Source: Campylobacterota bacterium
Lineage (GTDB): Bacteria; Babelota; Babeliae; Babelales; RVW-14
Direction of reading: 5' to 3'
NCBI GenBank assembly: GCA_020633995.1
Contig: JACKCO010000005.1
Location: forward strand, 1-64,000
Length of the DNA: 64,000 bases
The position numbers and the translations under genes were made by a program. The notes below the pieces were generated by a model. The model was not told the origin of the DNA and searched no databases. It was given only the letters and a program-made list of their open reading frames with translations. Numbering within the stretch: the first letter of the stretch is position 1; every line of letters starts with the position of its first letter. Shown here one piece after another: positions 1 to 9,956 of this stretch.

Positions 1-84
1 AATTTAGGACCTGAATAAAGGATCCAAGTTTGTTAACACCTTAAAGTGAATGCAATCCATTAAAGGATTGGATAATCTCCCTCG

Positions 85-1620
<1,536 letters not shown>

Positions 1621-1758
1621 TCTAAAATTGACTAGGATCCTCTATTCAGGAATTTTCCATATATATTTCAAAGAATTAACCAAATGACCAAGCTCTTAAA
1701 TAAGGCCTCAAAAGGGCTTTATTCGTCGCATTTGTTTTGATCCATTTGATAGGTAAGA

Positions 1759-1787
1759 ATTATACAGCCTTATTTTTTTTCTTGCAA
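1759..1787 (-). promoter_or_regulatory. sigma-70 promoter of the 16S rRNA gene
   Basis: On the minus strand TTGCAA (1782-1787) and a perfect TATAAT (1759-1764) are separated by 17 bases, about 135 bases upstream of the mature 16S. An imperfect hairpin (about 1700-1726, arms AATAAGGCC / GGGCTTTATT) lies in the leader and may be a processing or antitermination element. The rest of the 1621-1988 gap is AT-rich and shows nothing else clear. Confidence 0.8.
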
Positions 1788-1988
1788 GAAGAAAATTTAA
1801 GTTTTTATAAAAAAATTTCCCTTACTAGCTCAATAAGCCCAACACAGCACCATTTGCAACAATTCACACCATACAAAATACTGCGAAACAAGCTACTTAA
1901 TATAAATAATTGACTATTCATCATTCACTTTAGTACGATAAAAATGTACCGGCGACTATAAAAAAAGTTAACCTTAGGAGACTTAACA

Positions 1989-2201
1989 ATGAGCAAAAAG
2001 GGCGCTCTTAGTAGATCAAACAATCATAGCAATCAAATTGAACAACATGAAAAAGACGTAGCTCGTCAACGCTTTGAAAGTAAAAAGCGCAAGAAGGTGG
2101 ACTCCCTTAATAAAAGAGATAAACGTCATATCAAAGGTAATTTCGAAGGCACTCACATCTATTCCATACCAAATGAAAATAAAAAGGGCCGTAAATTTTG
2201 A
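1989..2201 (+). CDS. small highly basic protein of unknown function
   Basis: A 70-residue protein that I do not recognise. It is very rich in Lys and Arg (for example the KSKKRKKV-like stretch around residues 31-38 and KRDKRHIKG around 42-50), with no membrane segment or signal peptide, so a nucleic-acid-binding role is conceivable but not shown. The ATG is preceded by AGGAG about 8 bases upstream, which is why I prefer this strand over the antisense frame at 2016-2216. It stands alone between the 16S promoter region and prfB. No domain is visible. Confidence 0.6.
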   Translation: MSKKGALSRSNNHSNQIEQHEKDVARQRFESKKRKKVDSLNKRDKRHIKGNFEGTHIYSIPNENKKGRKF

Positions 2202-2346
2202 CGCCAACCCTGGCAAGGCTTGATTATCGGCCGATTATCGTGTTTACTTAACATTATTGTAAGGGAATGCGTGCTCAACTACAAGCCGCACACTTCTTTC
2301 CTTTGTTAACTCATTCCATCACCCCCATTATTATAATTTAAAAACC

Positions 2347-3432
2347 ATGCTGATAGACGAATTACGCGCTAAAATTAAAGAACATGAAGAAGACGTTGCC
2401 ATCATTCAGGACTTTTTAAAGCAATCAAAGTCCCAAGAAAAATATGATGAGCTCTCAAAGCAAATCAACCAAGAAGATTTTTGGCAACATCCAGAGCGAA
2501 CAGCTATATTAAGTGAATATCAGAACGTGAAAGATATCACCGAAACAGCAAATCGTATTCTTAGAGCGTATGACGAGTCTTTAGAGTTACTGGAACTCTT
2601 TAAAGATAACGAACAAGAAATTGAATCAATCAAACATGACATTTATAAGCTCTGCAGAGAAGTTAGCAAATTTAAGCTCCAAATTTTACTCGACCAAGAA
2701 GATGACAGTAAAGATTGCTACTTGAGCATTAACTCTGGCGCTGGAGGCACAGAATCTCAAGACTGGGCAGAAATGCTGATGCGCATGTACCTTCGCTTCT
2801 GCGAGCGGGAAAATTTTAAAGCAAGCATAATCGACTACCAGACAGGAGAAGAAGCGGGAATAAAATCTGCAACAGTTTTGGTTAAAGGCAAAAATGCCTA
2901 CGGTTTTTTGCGTACTGAGGCTGGCATTCACAGACTCGTTCGCATTTCTCCCTTTGATGCAAGCAAACGCAGGCACACATCCTTTGCAGCTATAACGGTT
3001 ATACCAGAGATTGAGGATGCCAAAATAACCATCAACGAAGCTGATCTTCGCGTTGATACCTTTCGAGCTGGAGGAGCCGGGGGACAGCACGTCAATAAAA
3101 CTGAATCGGCCGTACGCTTAACTCACATCCCAACAGGCATTGTGGCCCAGTGTCAAAATGAACGTTCTCAGCTACAGAACAAGCAAACGGCACTCAAATT
3201 ACTTAAAGCAAAGTTGGTTCAAAAGCAAGAGGAAGAAAGACACGAGCAGGAAAAATCCATCAAAAAGCAGAAAATCGAATGGGGATCACAGATTAGATCA
3301 TACGTACTCCATCCGTATAAAATGGTTAAAGACCATCGCACAAATTATGAATCTCCACGCCCAGAAATTATTCTTGATGGTGACATAATGCCACTGATTG
3401 AGGCTTTTTTAATCTCACAATCTCAAACATAA
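2347..3432 (+). CDS. prfB: peptide chain release factor 2
   Basis: Class I release factor that reads UAA and UGA stop codons and triggers peptidyl-tRNA hydrolysis in the ribosome. The 361 residues match the full family length. The stop-recognition tripeptide is SPF (residues 201-203), which marks RF2 rather than RF1 (PxT). The catalytic GGQ is at about 245-247, followed by the conserved NKTESAVR stretch. In many bacteria the gene holds an in-frame UGA and a +1 programmed frameshift near codon 26; here the frame is open throughout, so this control is absent. The start lacks a Shine-Dalgarno sequence, and TATAAT (2332-2337) ends only 9 bases before the ATG, suggesting a leaderless or nearly leaderless mRNA. 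tilS follows after 7 bases. Confidence 0.97.
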   Translation: MLIDELRAKIKEHEEDVAIIQDFLKQSKSQEKYDELSKQINQEDFWQHPERTAILSEYQNVKDITETANRILRAYDESLELLELFKDNEQEIESIKHDIYKLCREVSKFKLQILLDQEDDSKDCYLSINSGAGGTESQDWAEMLMRMYLRFCERENFKASIIDYQTGEEAGIKSATVLVKGKNAYGFLRTEAGIHRLVRISPFDASKRRHTSFAAITVIPEIEDAKITINEADLRVDTFRAGGAGGQHVNKTESAVRLTHIPTGIVAQCQNERSQLQNKQTALKLLKAKLVQKQEEERHEQEKSIKKQKIEWGSQIRSYVLHPYKMVKDHRTNYESPRPEIILDGDIMPLIEAFLISQSQT

Positions 3433-3439
3433 AAAAATA

Positions 3440-4429
3440 ATGTTCTTACAAAATTTACTCACTCACACTAAAAAGCTCATTGCTCAATACGCTCAAGCGA
3501 AAAACATTAAGCAAACCCCAACATTCATACTTGGTCTATCTGGAGGGCCAGACTCCGTTTTTCTGCTCTATATTTTGCATAACCTTGTGCTCAGCAATCA
3601 CATCCGGCTTGTTGCTGCACATCTTGACCACCAGTGGCGCAAAGACTCTGTACATGACGCTACATTTTGTGAACAACTCTGCGCACAGCTTTCTGTTCCT
3701 TTTGTCAGTACGTCAATGAGAGAACTCAATCCACCCAGCATAAAAAACCGTTCAAAAGAAGCACAAGCTCGTATGGCACGCCGGTTCTTTTTCTCTCAAT
3801 GCTTAGAAAAGAAAAACGCAGATGGCATTATCCTTGCCCATCACGCACAAGACCAACAAGAAACCTTTTTTCTCAGACTTATTCGAGGCTGCACTCTAGA
3901 AGGCCTATGTGCCATGAAAGAAATCGATGGACACTACCTTCGTCCGCTTCTCCACACAAATAAAAGAGATATTCTCGACTGGCTAGCACAGAACAACATT
4001 TCTTTTCAACACGATCCTACCAATGAGTCCAGCAATTTTTTGCGCAATCGCATTAGACACACTGTAATTCCCGCATTACAAGCATGTGATACACGATTTG
4101 ATAAAAAATTTGCATCTAGCCTTGCAGCACTCAAACAAGAAAAACAGCTCATTACAAACATAGCGACGCAAACATTCAGCGATACATTCTTTTATGAGAG
4201 CAACAAACTGTGTGGTTCTATCTCTAAGCTCAAAAGGCTTGCGCCTATTTTGCGCAACAAACTCATTATAGAACTACTTATAAAACAGAAAGTCAGCTTT
4301 CACCCAAGCACTGGTCATCTCCACGAGATATCAAATTTTCTTTTCAACGGAATAAAATCATATCATCATGTTGGACAGAATTGGAAAATATGTAAGAAAC
4401 AAGACTCATTCTGGATTGAGACACAATAG
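3440..4429 (+). CDS. tilS: tRNA(Ile)-lysidine synthase
   Basis: Modifies cytidine 34 of tRNA-Ile(CAU) to lysidine with ATP and lysine, which switches the tRNA from AUG to AUA decoding. The PP-loop ATPase signature SGGPDS sits at residues 34-39, followed by the conserved LAHHAQDQQETFFLRLIRG block around 132-150 (HHxxDQxET type). At 329 residues it holds the N-terminal catalytic domain and part of the TilS-specific C-terminal region, shorter than the roughly 430-residue E. coli protein. It probably shares the prfB transcript (7-base gap, no Shine-Dalgarno of its own). Confidence 0.93.
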   Translation: MFLQNLLTHTKKLIAQYAQAKNIKQTPTFILGLSGGPDSVFLLYILHNLVLSNHIRLVAAHLDHQWRKDSVHDATFCEQLCAQLSVPFVSTSMRELNPPSIKNRSKEAQARMARRFFFSQCLEKKNADGIILAHHAQDQQETFFLRLIRGCTLEGLCAMKEIDGHYLRPLLHTNKRDILDWLAQNNISFQHDPTNESSNFLRNRIRHTVIPALQACDTRFDKKFASSLAALKQEKQLITNIATQTFSDTFFYESNKLCGSISKLKRLAPILRNKLIIELLIKQKVSFHPSTGHLHEISNFLFNGIKSYHHVGQNWKICKKQDSFWIETQ

Positions 4430-4536
4430 CTCTCTTTGTATGGCTTTCTTTTATCGCTTGGTACATGTTAAGCTTAAAGCGGTTAAAAAATGAGAGCTCC
4501 AGCCGTTGTGAATAAAGAAGATAGGAGAAAGAATAG

Positions 4537-5841
4537 ATGCCAATCGGTTTGAATGAAGAAACTTTCTTCAAAAGACAACTCAAACGAATTAAAGAGCGCC
4601 TTGTATCTTTTTTACTCTTTTCGCTCCTTATTCACACGCTATTACTCTTTCTTGTCCTGGCTGTAAAATTTGCTCCCAAAACACGTTCCCTTGTAGAAGA
4701 GTTGAGCAAGTACTGGTCCAAAGAAGAAAGCACCACCAAAAAACAACAGCGGCAAGAACTGCTTGCAACACTCCAAACACTTCGCCCCAAACAAGACATG
4801 CCTGCAAAACTAACTGCAGCGCGATCAAAATTTGGATGGGTTATGTTTTCTGACGCACCCCAACCTCAAACACTAGAAATTCCAACCACAATGGATGGGG
4901 AGGTTGGAGCCACCCCAACACCATTTGCAACAGAAACTGAACCTACCGCAGACAACAGCCCCACACCTCCAGCCTCAAACCAAGCCCAACAAGCAAATCA
5001 AGAAGTAATGGCACAGGCCAAACAGCTAAGCGAGCAAATACAACAATTCACAACACAAGAAGCAGTAGCATTAAATCAATCAGAGCAACATAATCAACCA
5101 GATACTAAAACAGAAACACCGCCAGCGCAACTTCCCCCAGCGCCCCCTAATAAGTTTGTTGGACATGCCCCAGAAGAAGCATGCGAGCACAATGCCCCGC
5201 CAGACAAATCACTCAACCAGCAACACCTGCAAGTGGCTAAGCAACCAGCAACGCAGGAGCAAGCGCTTGAAAAAAGACAAACCAAGCAAAACAATGCGCA
5301 GCGCATCAAAGCCATTGAGCAACTACAGGCTAAGCTTGACAACCTCGCAGCATCAAAACAACAAACAAATGAGGTCAGGAAGACAGTTCTGCGTGGAGCA
5401 CAAAGCGAAGAACCAAAACCCAAAAAAAATATTATCGCCCTAACCAAAGGTTTTGTTGAAAATATAAAATCTGATGGCGCGGATTTGTTGGATCGCGACG
5501 GAGATCCTAATAAGCGTCCATCGCTTGAAGAACTCAAATATTTTTCGTATGAATCAAAAATTAACTGGTGTCTACAAGCAGCATGGAAACAAAATTTTGC
5601 CTCAAAACTTATGACTGAAGCATCCGAGGGCAAAGCCGTTATTGAATTCACGATCGACGCCCAAGGCAACGTCGCAAGCAGTAATTTACTCTCATCATCA
5701 GGTAATCAGAAACTTGACAGTGTAATTATGAAAAACCTTCTTCTTGCGCAACCATTTCCACCGCTACCAAAGCATTTCCAAACAAACAGCTACACGACAG
5801 GCAGGGTTATTCACGTCTATCCAAACAAACTTGGTTTTTAG
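4537..5841 (+). CDS. TonB/TolA-like energy-transducing protein
   Basis: Anchored periplasmic protein of the TonB/TolA type. One membrane helix lies at about residues 22-43, after a basic cytoplasmic N-terminus. Then comes a long Gln-, Pro- and Ala-rich linker (about 110-300) that could span the periplasm, and a TonB-like C-terminal domain (about 355-434) with the GKAVIEFTIDAQGNV-type strand and the pattern ending in a Pro-rich PFPPLP turn. Proteins of this class pass proton-motive force from ExbB/ExbD or TolQ/TolR to outer-membrane partners. Neither partner is in this window. The start has AGGAG about 10 bases upstream. TonB versus TolA cannot be decided from the sequence. Confidence 0.8.
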   Translation: MPIGLNEETFFKRQLKRIKERLVSFLLFSLLIHTLLLFLVLAVKFAPKTRSLVEELSKYWSKEESTTKKQQRQELLATLQTLRPKQDMPAKLTAARSKFGWVMFSDAPQPQTLEIPTTMDGEVGATPTPFATETEPTADNSPTPPASNQAQQANQEVMAQAKQLSEQIQQFTTQEAVALNQSEQHNQPDTKTETPPAQLPPAPPNKFVGHAPEEACEHNAPPDKSLNQQHLQVAKQPATQEQALEKRQTKQNNAQRIKAIEQLQAKLDNLAASKQQTNEVRKTVLRGAQSEEPKPKKNIIALTKGFVENIKSDGADLLDRDGDPNKRPSLEELKYFSYESKINWCLQAAWKQNFASKLMTEASEGKAVIEFTIDAQGNVASSNLLSSSGNQKLDSVIMKNLLLAQPFPPLPKHFQTNSYTTGRVIHVYPNKLGF

Positions 5842-5842
5842 A

Positions 5843-5887
5843 GCATATTTAGAATACGGGCAAGACTCTCTAAAATATGCTTAATTT
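5843..5887 (+). terminator. probable terminator after the TonB-like gene
   Basis: An imperfect hairpin with arms GCATATTTAGA and TCTCTAAAATATGC starts just after the stop codon and is followed by TTAATTTT. It is AT-rich and therefore of moderate strength. Confidence 0.5.
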
Positions 5888-5977
5888 TGAGAAAGATTGA
5901 TTTCATCGGCCAAGTTGTTATTATTGGAGTATTGTTGCAAAAGCTTAATGCTTGATCATCATAAAAAAGGAGAGAGC

Positions 5978-7384
5978 GTGGCAGAGGTTGTCATCCTCGG
6001 TGCTGGGCTGACTGGTTTGAGTACTGCTTATCACCTCGAGCAATACAACTGTTTTGATTTTAAAATATTTGAACAACACGACCGCCCTGGCGGTCTCCTC
6101 CGTTCAGTTTCTTCTGATGGCTTTACGTTCGATCACACAGGCCATCTTCTTCATGTTAACAATGATTATTTTCTACGCTTCCTTCAAACCGTTACCCAAC
6201 TAACTGAGTTTAACTTAATTACACGTCAGTCTAATATTTTCACCCACAGTACAATGCTACCGTATCCTTTCCAGATGAACCTGCATGGATTACCAAGTAC
6301 TGTCATTGCCGAATGCATCGAAGGATATGTTTCACGTACAAAGTCACGCAAAAAACCCACAACTTTCCACGAGTGGGTTTTGAAACATTTTGGGCACGGC
6401 ATGGGCAAACACTTTTTCTTCCCATACAATCAAAAGATTCTGTCATACGACCTGAAAAAAGTGCACCCTTCATGGACCGGACGCTTTGTACCTCAAACAA
6501 ACCTCAAAGCCATCATCGAAGGCGCTATAACTCCACAGGAAACCAAAAAGGTCGGATACAATAGCTCATTCTACTATCCCAAGCAGGGAGGCATTGAGTT
6601 TTTAATTAAAAAAATTAATGCACACGTTAAAACACCCGTTACACTCAATCACAAAGTTAGTCATATTGACACCCAAACAAAAACAGTATTTTTTGAAAAT
6701 GGAGAACAAGAAAAATACAATCTTCTGATTAGCACCATGCCCCTCAACAATTTGCTGAAAACAACAAAATTCACATCGGGCAAAAATTACGCACAAGCAG
6801 AACAAAAACTCCTATGCAACTCGGTGATAAACATTAATCTTGGACTCTCTCAGAGCAACGTAGGAACAGGCCACTGGACATATTTTCCTGAAAGAGAATA
6901 TCCATTTTATCGCCTTGGCTACTGGCATAATATTTGTAGCTCTTTGGTCAAGGCAAACTGTAGTGGAGTATACGGCGAAGTATCGTATCTCAAGCAAAAA
7001 ACATCTCCACGACAACTAAAAGAACTTACACATCTGACAAAACAACTCATGCTCAAAACGCTTAATGTCAAGTCCAACGATATCATGACAGAAAAAATAT
7101 TACACCTTAACCATGCCTACGTTATTTACGATCTTTGGCGAGAAAAAAACTTAGGCCGACTACTCGCAAGCCTGCAAACCGAAAACCTTTATTCCATAGG
7201 TCGTTATGGACAATGGAAGTACTCAAGCATGCAAGAAGCTGTTTTAGACGGCAAAACTATGGCTGAAGATATTTTAATGCTCCTTAAAACAAAACCCACT
7301 CAAATCCCGGAAGCACCAAAAAGAAAACAGCCAGAAACTACACGTAAGCAACCTTCGGTTTCGCTAAATAAGAGCACGATATAA
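5978..7384 (+). CDS. FAD-dependent oxidoreductase, protoporphyrinogen-oxidase / UDP-galactopyranose-mutase-like
   Basis: A 468-residue flavoprotein. The N-terminal dinucleotide fold starts at once with VVILGAGLTGLS, then the EQHDRPGG segment that contacts the FAD ribose. The FPYNQKI and LSYDLKKV segments are typical of the COG1232 group found in surface-sugar loci. I place the start at the GTG at 5978, because AAGGAG lies 7 bases upstream and the Rossmann motif begins directly after it; an upstream start at 5897 would add 27 unrelated residues. The tail (about 445-468) is rich in Lys, Pro and Thr and looks unstructured. A sugar-nucleotide epimerase follows 64 bases later, which favours a carbohydrate role over haem synthesis, but the substrate is unknown. 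Confidence 0.75.
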   Translation: MAEVVILGAGLTGLSTAYHLEQYNCFDFKIFEQHDRPGGLLRSVSSDGFTFDHTGHLLHVNNDYFLRFLQTVTQLTEFNLITRQSNIFTHSTMLPYPFQMNLHGLPSTVIAECIEGYVSRTKSRKKPTTFHEWVLKHFGHGMGKHFFFPYNQKILSYDLKKVHPSWTGRFVPQTNLKAIIEGAITPQETKKVGYNSSFYYPKQGGIEFLIKKINAHVKTPVTLNHKVSHIDTQTKTVFFENGEQEKYNLLISTMPLNNLLKTTKFTSGKNYAQAEQKLLCNSVININLGLSQSNVGTGHWTYFPEREYPFYRLGYWHNICSSLVKANCSGVYGEVSYLKQKTSPRQLKELTHLTKQLMLKTLNVKSNDIMTEKILHLNHAYVIYDLWREKNLGRLLASLQTENLYSIGRYGQWKYSSMQEAVLDGKTMAEDILMLLKTKPTQIPEAPKRKQPETTRKQPSVSLNKSTI

Positions 7385-7448
7385 ATCTGGTAAATAACAA
7401 AAGTTCAACATACTTTAAGTACTGATAACGTAAAAAAGGTAGAGAGTA

Positions 7449-8345
7449 ATGAAACAATTTGAACAGTTTTATCAAGGTAAAGAGGTACTTGTGACGGGTG
7501 GTGCCGGATTTATTGGCTCACACCTTGTTGAAAAGCTTGTACAACTGGGAGCAAAAGTATCAGTCCTTGATAATTTCTCAACCGGCAAGCTAGGAAATCT
7601 CACCTCGGTTGCTTCTTACATTTCATTACTCTGCTCAGATGTACGCTCTGCTTACAGTTGCATAAAAGCAACCGTCAATAAACAAATTGTTTTCCACCTG
7701 GCCTCATTTGTCTCGGTACCTGAATCAATTAATAATCCAAGCCTATGCCATCAAATCAATGTACAGGGAACCCAAAACTTACTGGAGGGATGTAAAAAAA
7801 ACAATGTTGGCACCGTGGTCTTCGCCTCATCCTCTGCCGTTTATGGCAACGCAAAAAAACAATGTCACGAAAATGACACCCCAAGCCCACAGTCGCCCTA
7901 CGCACAAAGCAAGCTCGACGGCGAAACTCTTTGCAGGGAGTACGGGCAGGCATATAACATTAATACTGCGTGCTTACGATATTTTAATGTCTACGGTGAA
8001 CGCCAAGATCCAACTGGAACGTATGCGGCTGTTGTTGCAAAGTTCAGACAACAGCTGCTGTCAAAGCAACCGATCACCATTTTTGGCGATGGCACACAAA
8101 CACGCGATTTCATTAACGTAGCAGATGTTGTTAACGCAAATCTCAAAATAGGTATGCTGCAAGGAACTCGTGGAGAGGTATTCAATATCGGTTCAGGCAG
8201 AAGTATTACGCTACTACAACTACTTGAGCAACTCGAACAAGAGCTCAACATCAAGCGAAGCGATGTACTCTTTCAGCCCGCACGACGAGGTGACGTTATT
8301 CATTCACAAGCAAACTGCGAAAAATATACGAAAATTCAGATTTAA
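7449..8345 (+). CDS. NAD-dependent sugar-nucleotide epimerase (GalE/WbpP type), 3' end probably frameshifted
   Basis: Extended short-chain dehydrogenase that acts on UDP-sugars. It has the GGAGFIGSH cofactor loop (residues 18-26), the SSSAVYG segment and the catalytic YAQSK (YxxxK) around 156-160, then the RYFNVYGERQDP substrate stretch. At 298 residues it lacks the last helix and strand of the family, which normally ends some 20-25 residues later. A frame change at about 8320-8332 (AAAAATATACG) would extend it in the +1 frame as IRKFRFKKTFFLPPN, which resembles the family's C-terminal LGFKPxxxLEEGL. A recent indel, or a sequencing error, is likely. It forms a pair with the FAD protein upstream; the Shine-Dalgarno is AAGG/GAGAG. 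Confidence 0.85.
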   Translation: MKQFEQFYQGKEVLVTGGAGFIGSHLVEKLVQLGAKVSVLDNFSTGKLGNLTSVASYISLLCSDVRSAYSCIKATVNKQIVFHLASFVSVPESINNPSLCHQINVQGTQNLLEGCKKNNVGTVVFASSSAVYGNAKKQCHENDTPSPQSPYAQSKLDGETLCREYGQAYNINTACLRYFNVYGERQDPTGTYAAVVAKFRQQLLSKQPITIFGDGTQTRDFINVADVVNANLKIGMLQGTRGEVFNIGSGRSITLLQLLEQLEQELNIKRSDVLFQPARRGDVIHSQANCEKYTKIQI

Positions 8346-8421
8346 AAAAACGTTCTTTCTACCCCCAAATAATATCTTGGTAAAGATGGACCAAACTTTC
8401 CATCTTTTTGCGTCTGCGGCC

Positions 8422-8450
8422 TTGGCGTTGCCATAAAAACCTGATATGAT
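8422..8450 (+). promoter_or_regulatory. promoter of tRNA-Leu
   Basis: TTGGCG (8422-8427) and TATGAT (8445-8450) are 17 bases apart and end 36 bases before the tRNA, as expected for a stable-RNA promoter. Confidence 0.65.
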
Positions 8451-8486
8451 AAGCGTACTTTTAGAAAATTTCCTGATCTCATCTAT

Positions 8487-8573
8487 GCCGAAGTGGCGGA
8501 ATTGGTAGACGCGCTAGGTTCAGGGTCTAGTCCCTTCACGGGGGTAGGGGTTCGAGTCCCCTCTTCGGCACCA
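8487..8573 (+). tRNA. tRNA-Leu, anticodon CAG
   Basis: A class II tRNA with a 7-bp acceptor stem (GCCGAAG with CTTCGGC), a D arm containing GGCGGAATTGGTAGACGC, an anticodon loop TTCAGGG giving CAG, a long variable arm and a TTCGAGT T loop. The 3' CCA (8571-8573) is encoded. It reads CUG codons. The remaining noncoding sequence around it (8346-8486 and 8574-8723) shows only the promoter just upstream. Confidence 0.97.
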
Positions 8574-8723
8574 GTCTTATAAAACCTAAAAACTCCCATT
8601 CCTACCTTGAATTTTACCTCTATAGCAGATATACTCAACTAATCATCTTATAGAGATGGACTAAGATTTTATTCGCTTCTTTTTATAACTACCGTTACTT
8701 TTTTACAAAAAGACAAAGATATT

Positions 8724-9851
8724 ATGGCTAAACGCGATTACTATGAAGTGCTAGGCGTATCAAAAGGCGCTAGTGCTGATGAAATCAAAAAAGCATACCG
8801 AAAACTGGCACTCAAGTATCACCCAGATAGAAATCCTGACAACAAAGATGCCGAAGCTAAATTCAAAGAAGCAACTGAAGCGTATGAAATACTCTCCAAT
8901 GAGCAAAAACGTAAAACATACGATCAGTTTGGGCACGATGGAGTACAGGGTCAAGCTGGCCAGTACCATGACATGAATGATATCTTTGAGGGCTTTTCAG
9001 ATATCTTTGAAAACCTATTTGGCGCTGGAGGAGGAAGAGGAGCTCGTTCACGCAAGCGAGGAGAACCCGTTCCTCAGGCTGGGCAAGATCTTTCTCAAAA
9101 AGTACACGTTACCCTGAAAGAAGCCTATGAAGGCTGCAAGAAAGAAATCAGAACATACCGCTTCAATCAATGTGAGCCCTGCAAAGGCTCTGGTTGCAAA
9201 CCGGGTACAAAAACCACAACATGCGCTAACTGCAAGGGACAAGGCACCGTTTCTTTCAGGCAAGGTTTCTTTGCCTACTCACAACCATGTAACTCATGTT
9301 ATGGCCAAGGATTTACCATTTCAGACCCATGTCCAAGCTGTCGCGGGCAAGCGCGCACGCAAAAACATGAAAAACTCACCATTTCTATCCCTGCTGGCAT
9401 TTACAATAATGCAGAACTTCGCGTTTCAGGCAAAGGCGATGCTGGCGTTTTTGGTGGACCATCAGGTGACCTATACGTCGTCATTGATGTGTTGCCCGAC
9501 GATAATTTTTGGCGTAAGCAAAATGATTTGTACACCGTACTGCCACTCAGCTACCCTGAACTCGTACTCGGCTGCACAACAAAACTAGAAAATATTGATG
9601 GGGAAAAAGTATCCGTCAAAATACCTGCAGGAACTCCCGTTGGCAAAGAAATACAAATTACTGGCAAGGGGTTTGCACAACTACGCGCAAGTGGCCGAGG
9701 TAATTTAATTGTCATTGTTCAATGTGCTATTCCGACAAAGCTTAGTGAAGACACAAAACTTGCACTCAAGGCATACGCTGAAAAATTATCTCAAGAAAAA
9801 AATAGCATGGGTTCAGGTTTTTCCAATTTCTTTAAACGTTTCTTAGGATAG
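8724..9851 (+). CDS. dnaJ: chaperone protein DnaJ
   Basis: Co-chaperone that delivers unfolded clients to DnaK and stimulates its ATPase. The J domain is at residues 1-70 with the essential HPD at 33-35. A Gly/Phe-rich segment follows (about 75-115). The zinc region (about 150-206) has four CxxCxGxG-type repeats; the fourth reads CPSCRGQA, so its last Gly is replaced. The C-terminal client-binding domains end at 375, a normal length. No CIRCE operator is visible upstream, and dnaK and grpE are not adjacent. The start lacks a clear Shine-Dalgarno. Confidence 0.97.
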   Translation: MAKRDYYEVLGVSKGASADEIKKAYRKLALKYHPDRNPDNKDAEAKFKEATEAYEILSNEQKRKTYDQFGHDGVQGQAGQYHDMNDIFEGFSDIFENLFGAGGGRGARSRKRGEPVPQAGQDLSQKVHVTLKEAYEGCKKEIRTYRFNQCEPCKGSGCKPGTKTTTCANCKGQGTVSFRQGFFAYSQPCNSCYGQGFTISDPCPSCRGQARTQKHEKLTISIPAGIYNNAELRVSGKGDAGVFGGPSGDLYVVIDVLPDDNFWRKQNDLYTVLPLSYPELVLGCTTKLENIDGEKVSVKIPAGTPVGKEIQITGKGFAQLRASGRGNLIVIVQCAIPTKLSEDTKLALKAYAEKLSQEKNSMGSGFSNFFKRFLG

Positions 9852-9872
9852 CTGGGACCTGTTTTATACACC

Positions 9873-9900
9873 TTGTTGTACAATAGGAATTTTTTATGAT
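9873..9900 (+). promoter_or_regulatory. candidate promoter of the RING protein gene
   Basis: TTGTTG (9873-9878) and TATGAT (9895-9900) are 16 bases apart, in the gap between dnaJ and the RING-protein start at 9957. This suggests that the RING gene has its own transcript. Confidence 0.5.
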
Positions 9901-9956
9901 AGGGTATACCGAACTTTGTCATAATCCCGCAAAATTCGTTTTTTGAAAGGCCACAT

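Noticed and set aside
5094..5669. 191-residue frame antisense to the TonB-like gene, rich in Ser and Cys
   Set aside because: It is the mirror of the Gln/Pro-rich linker codons; no start site signal and no domain.
8574..8723. CIRCE heat-shock operator before dnaJ (also sought before lon)
   Set aside because: No TTAGCACTC-type inverted repeat is present in either gap.
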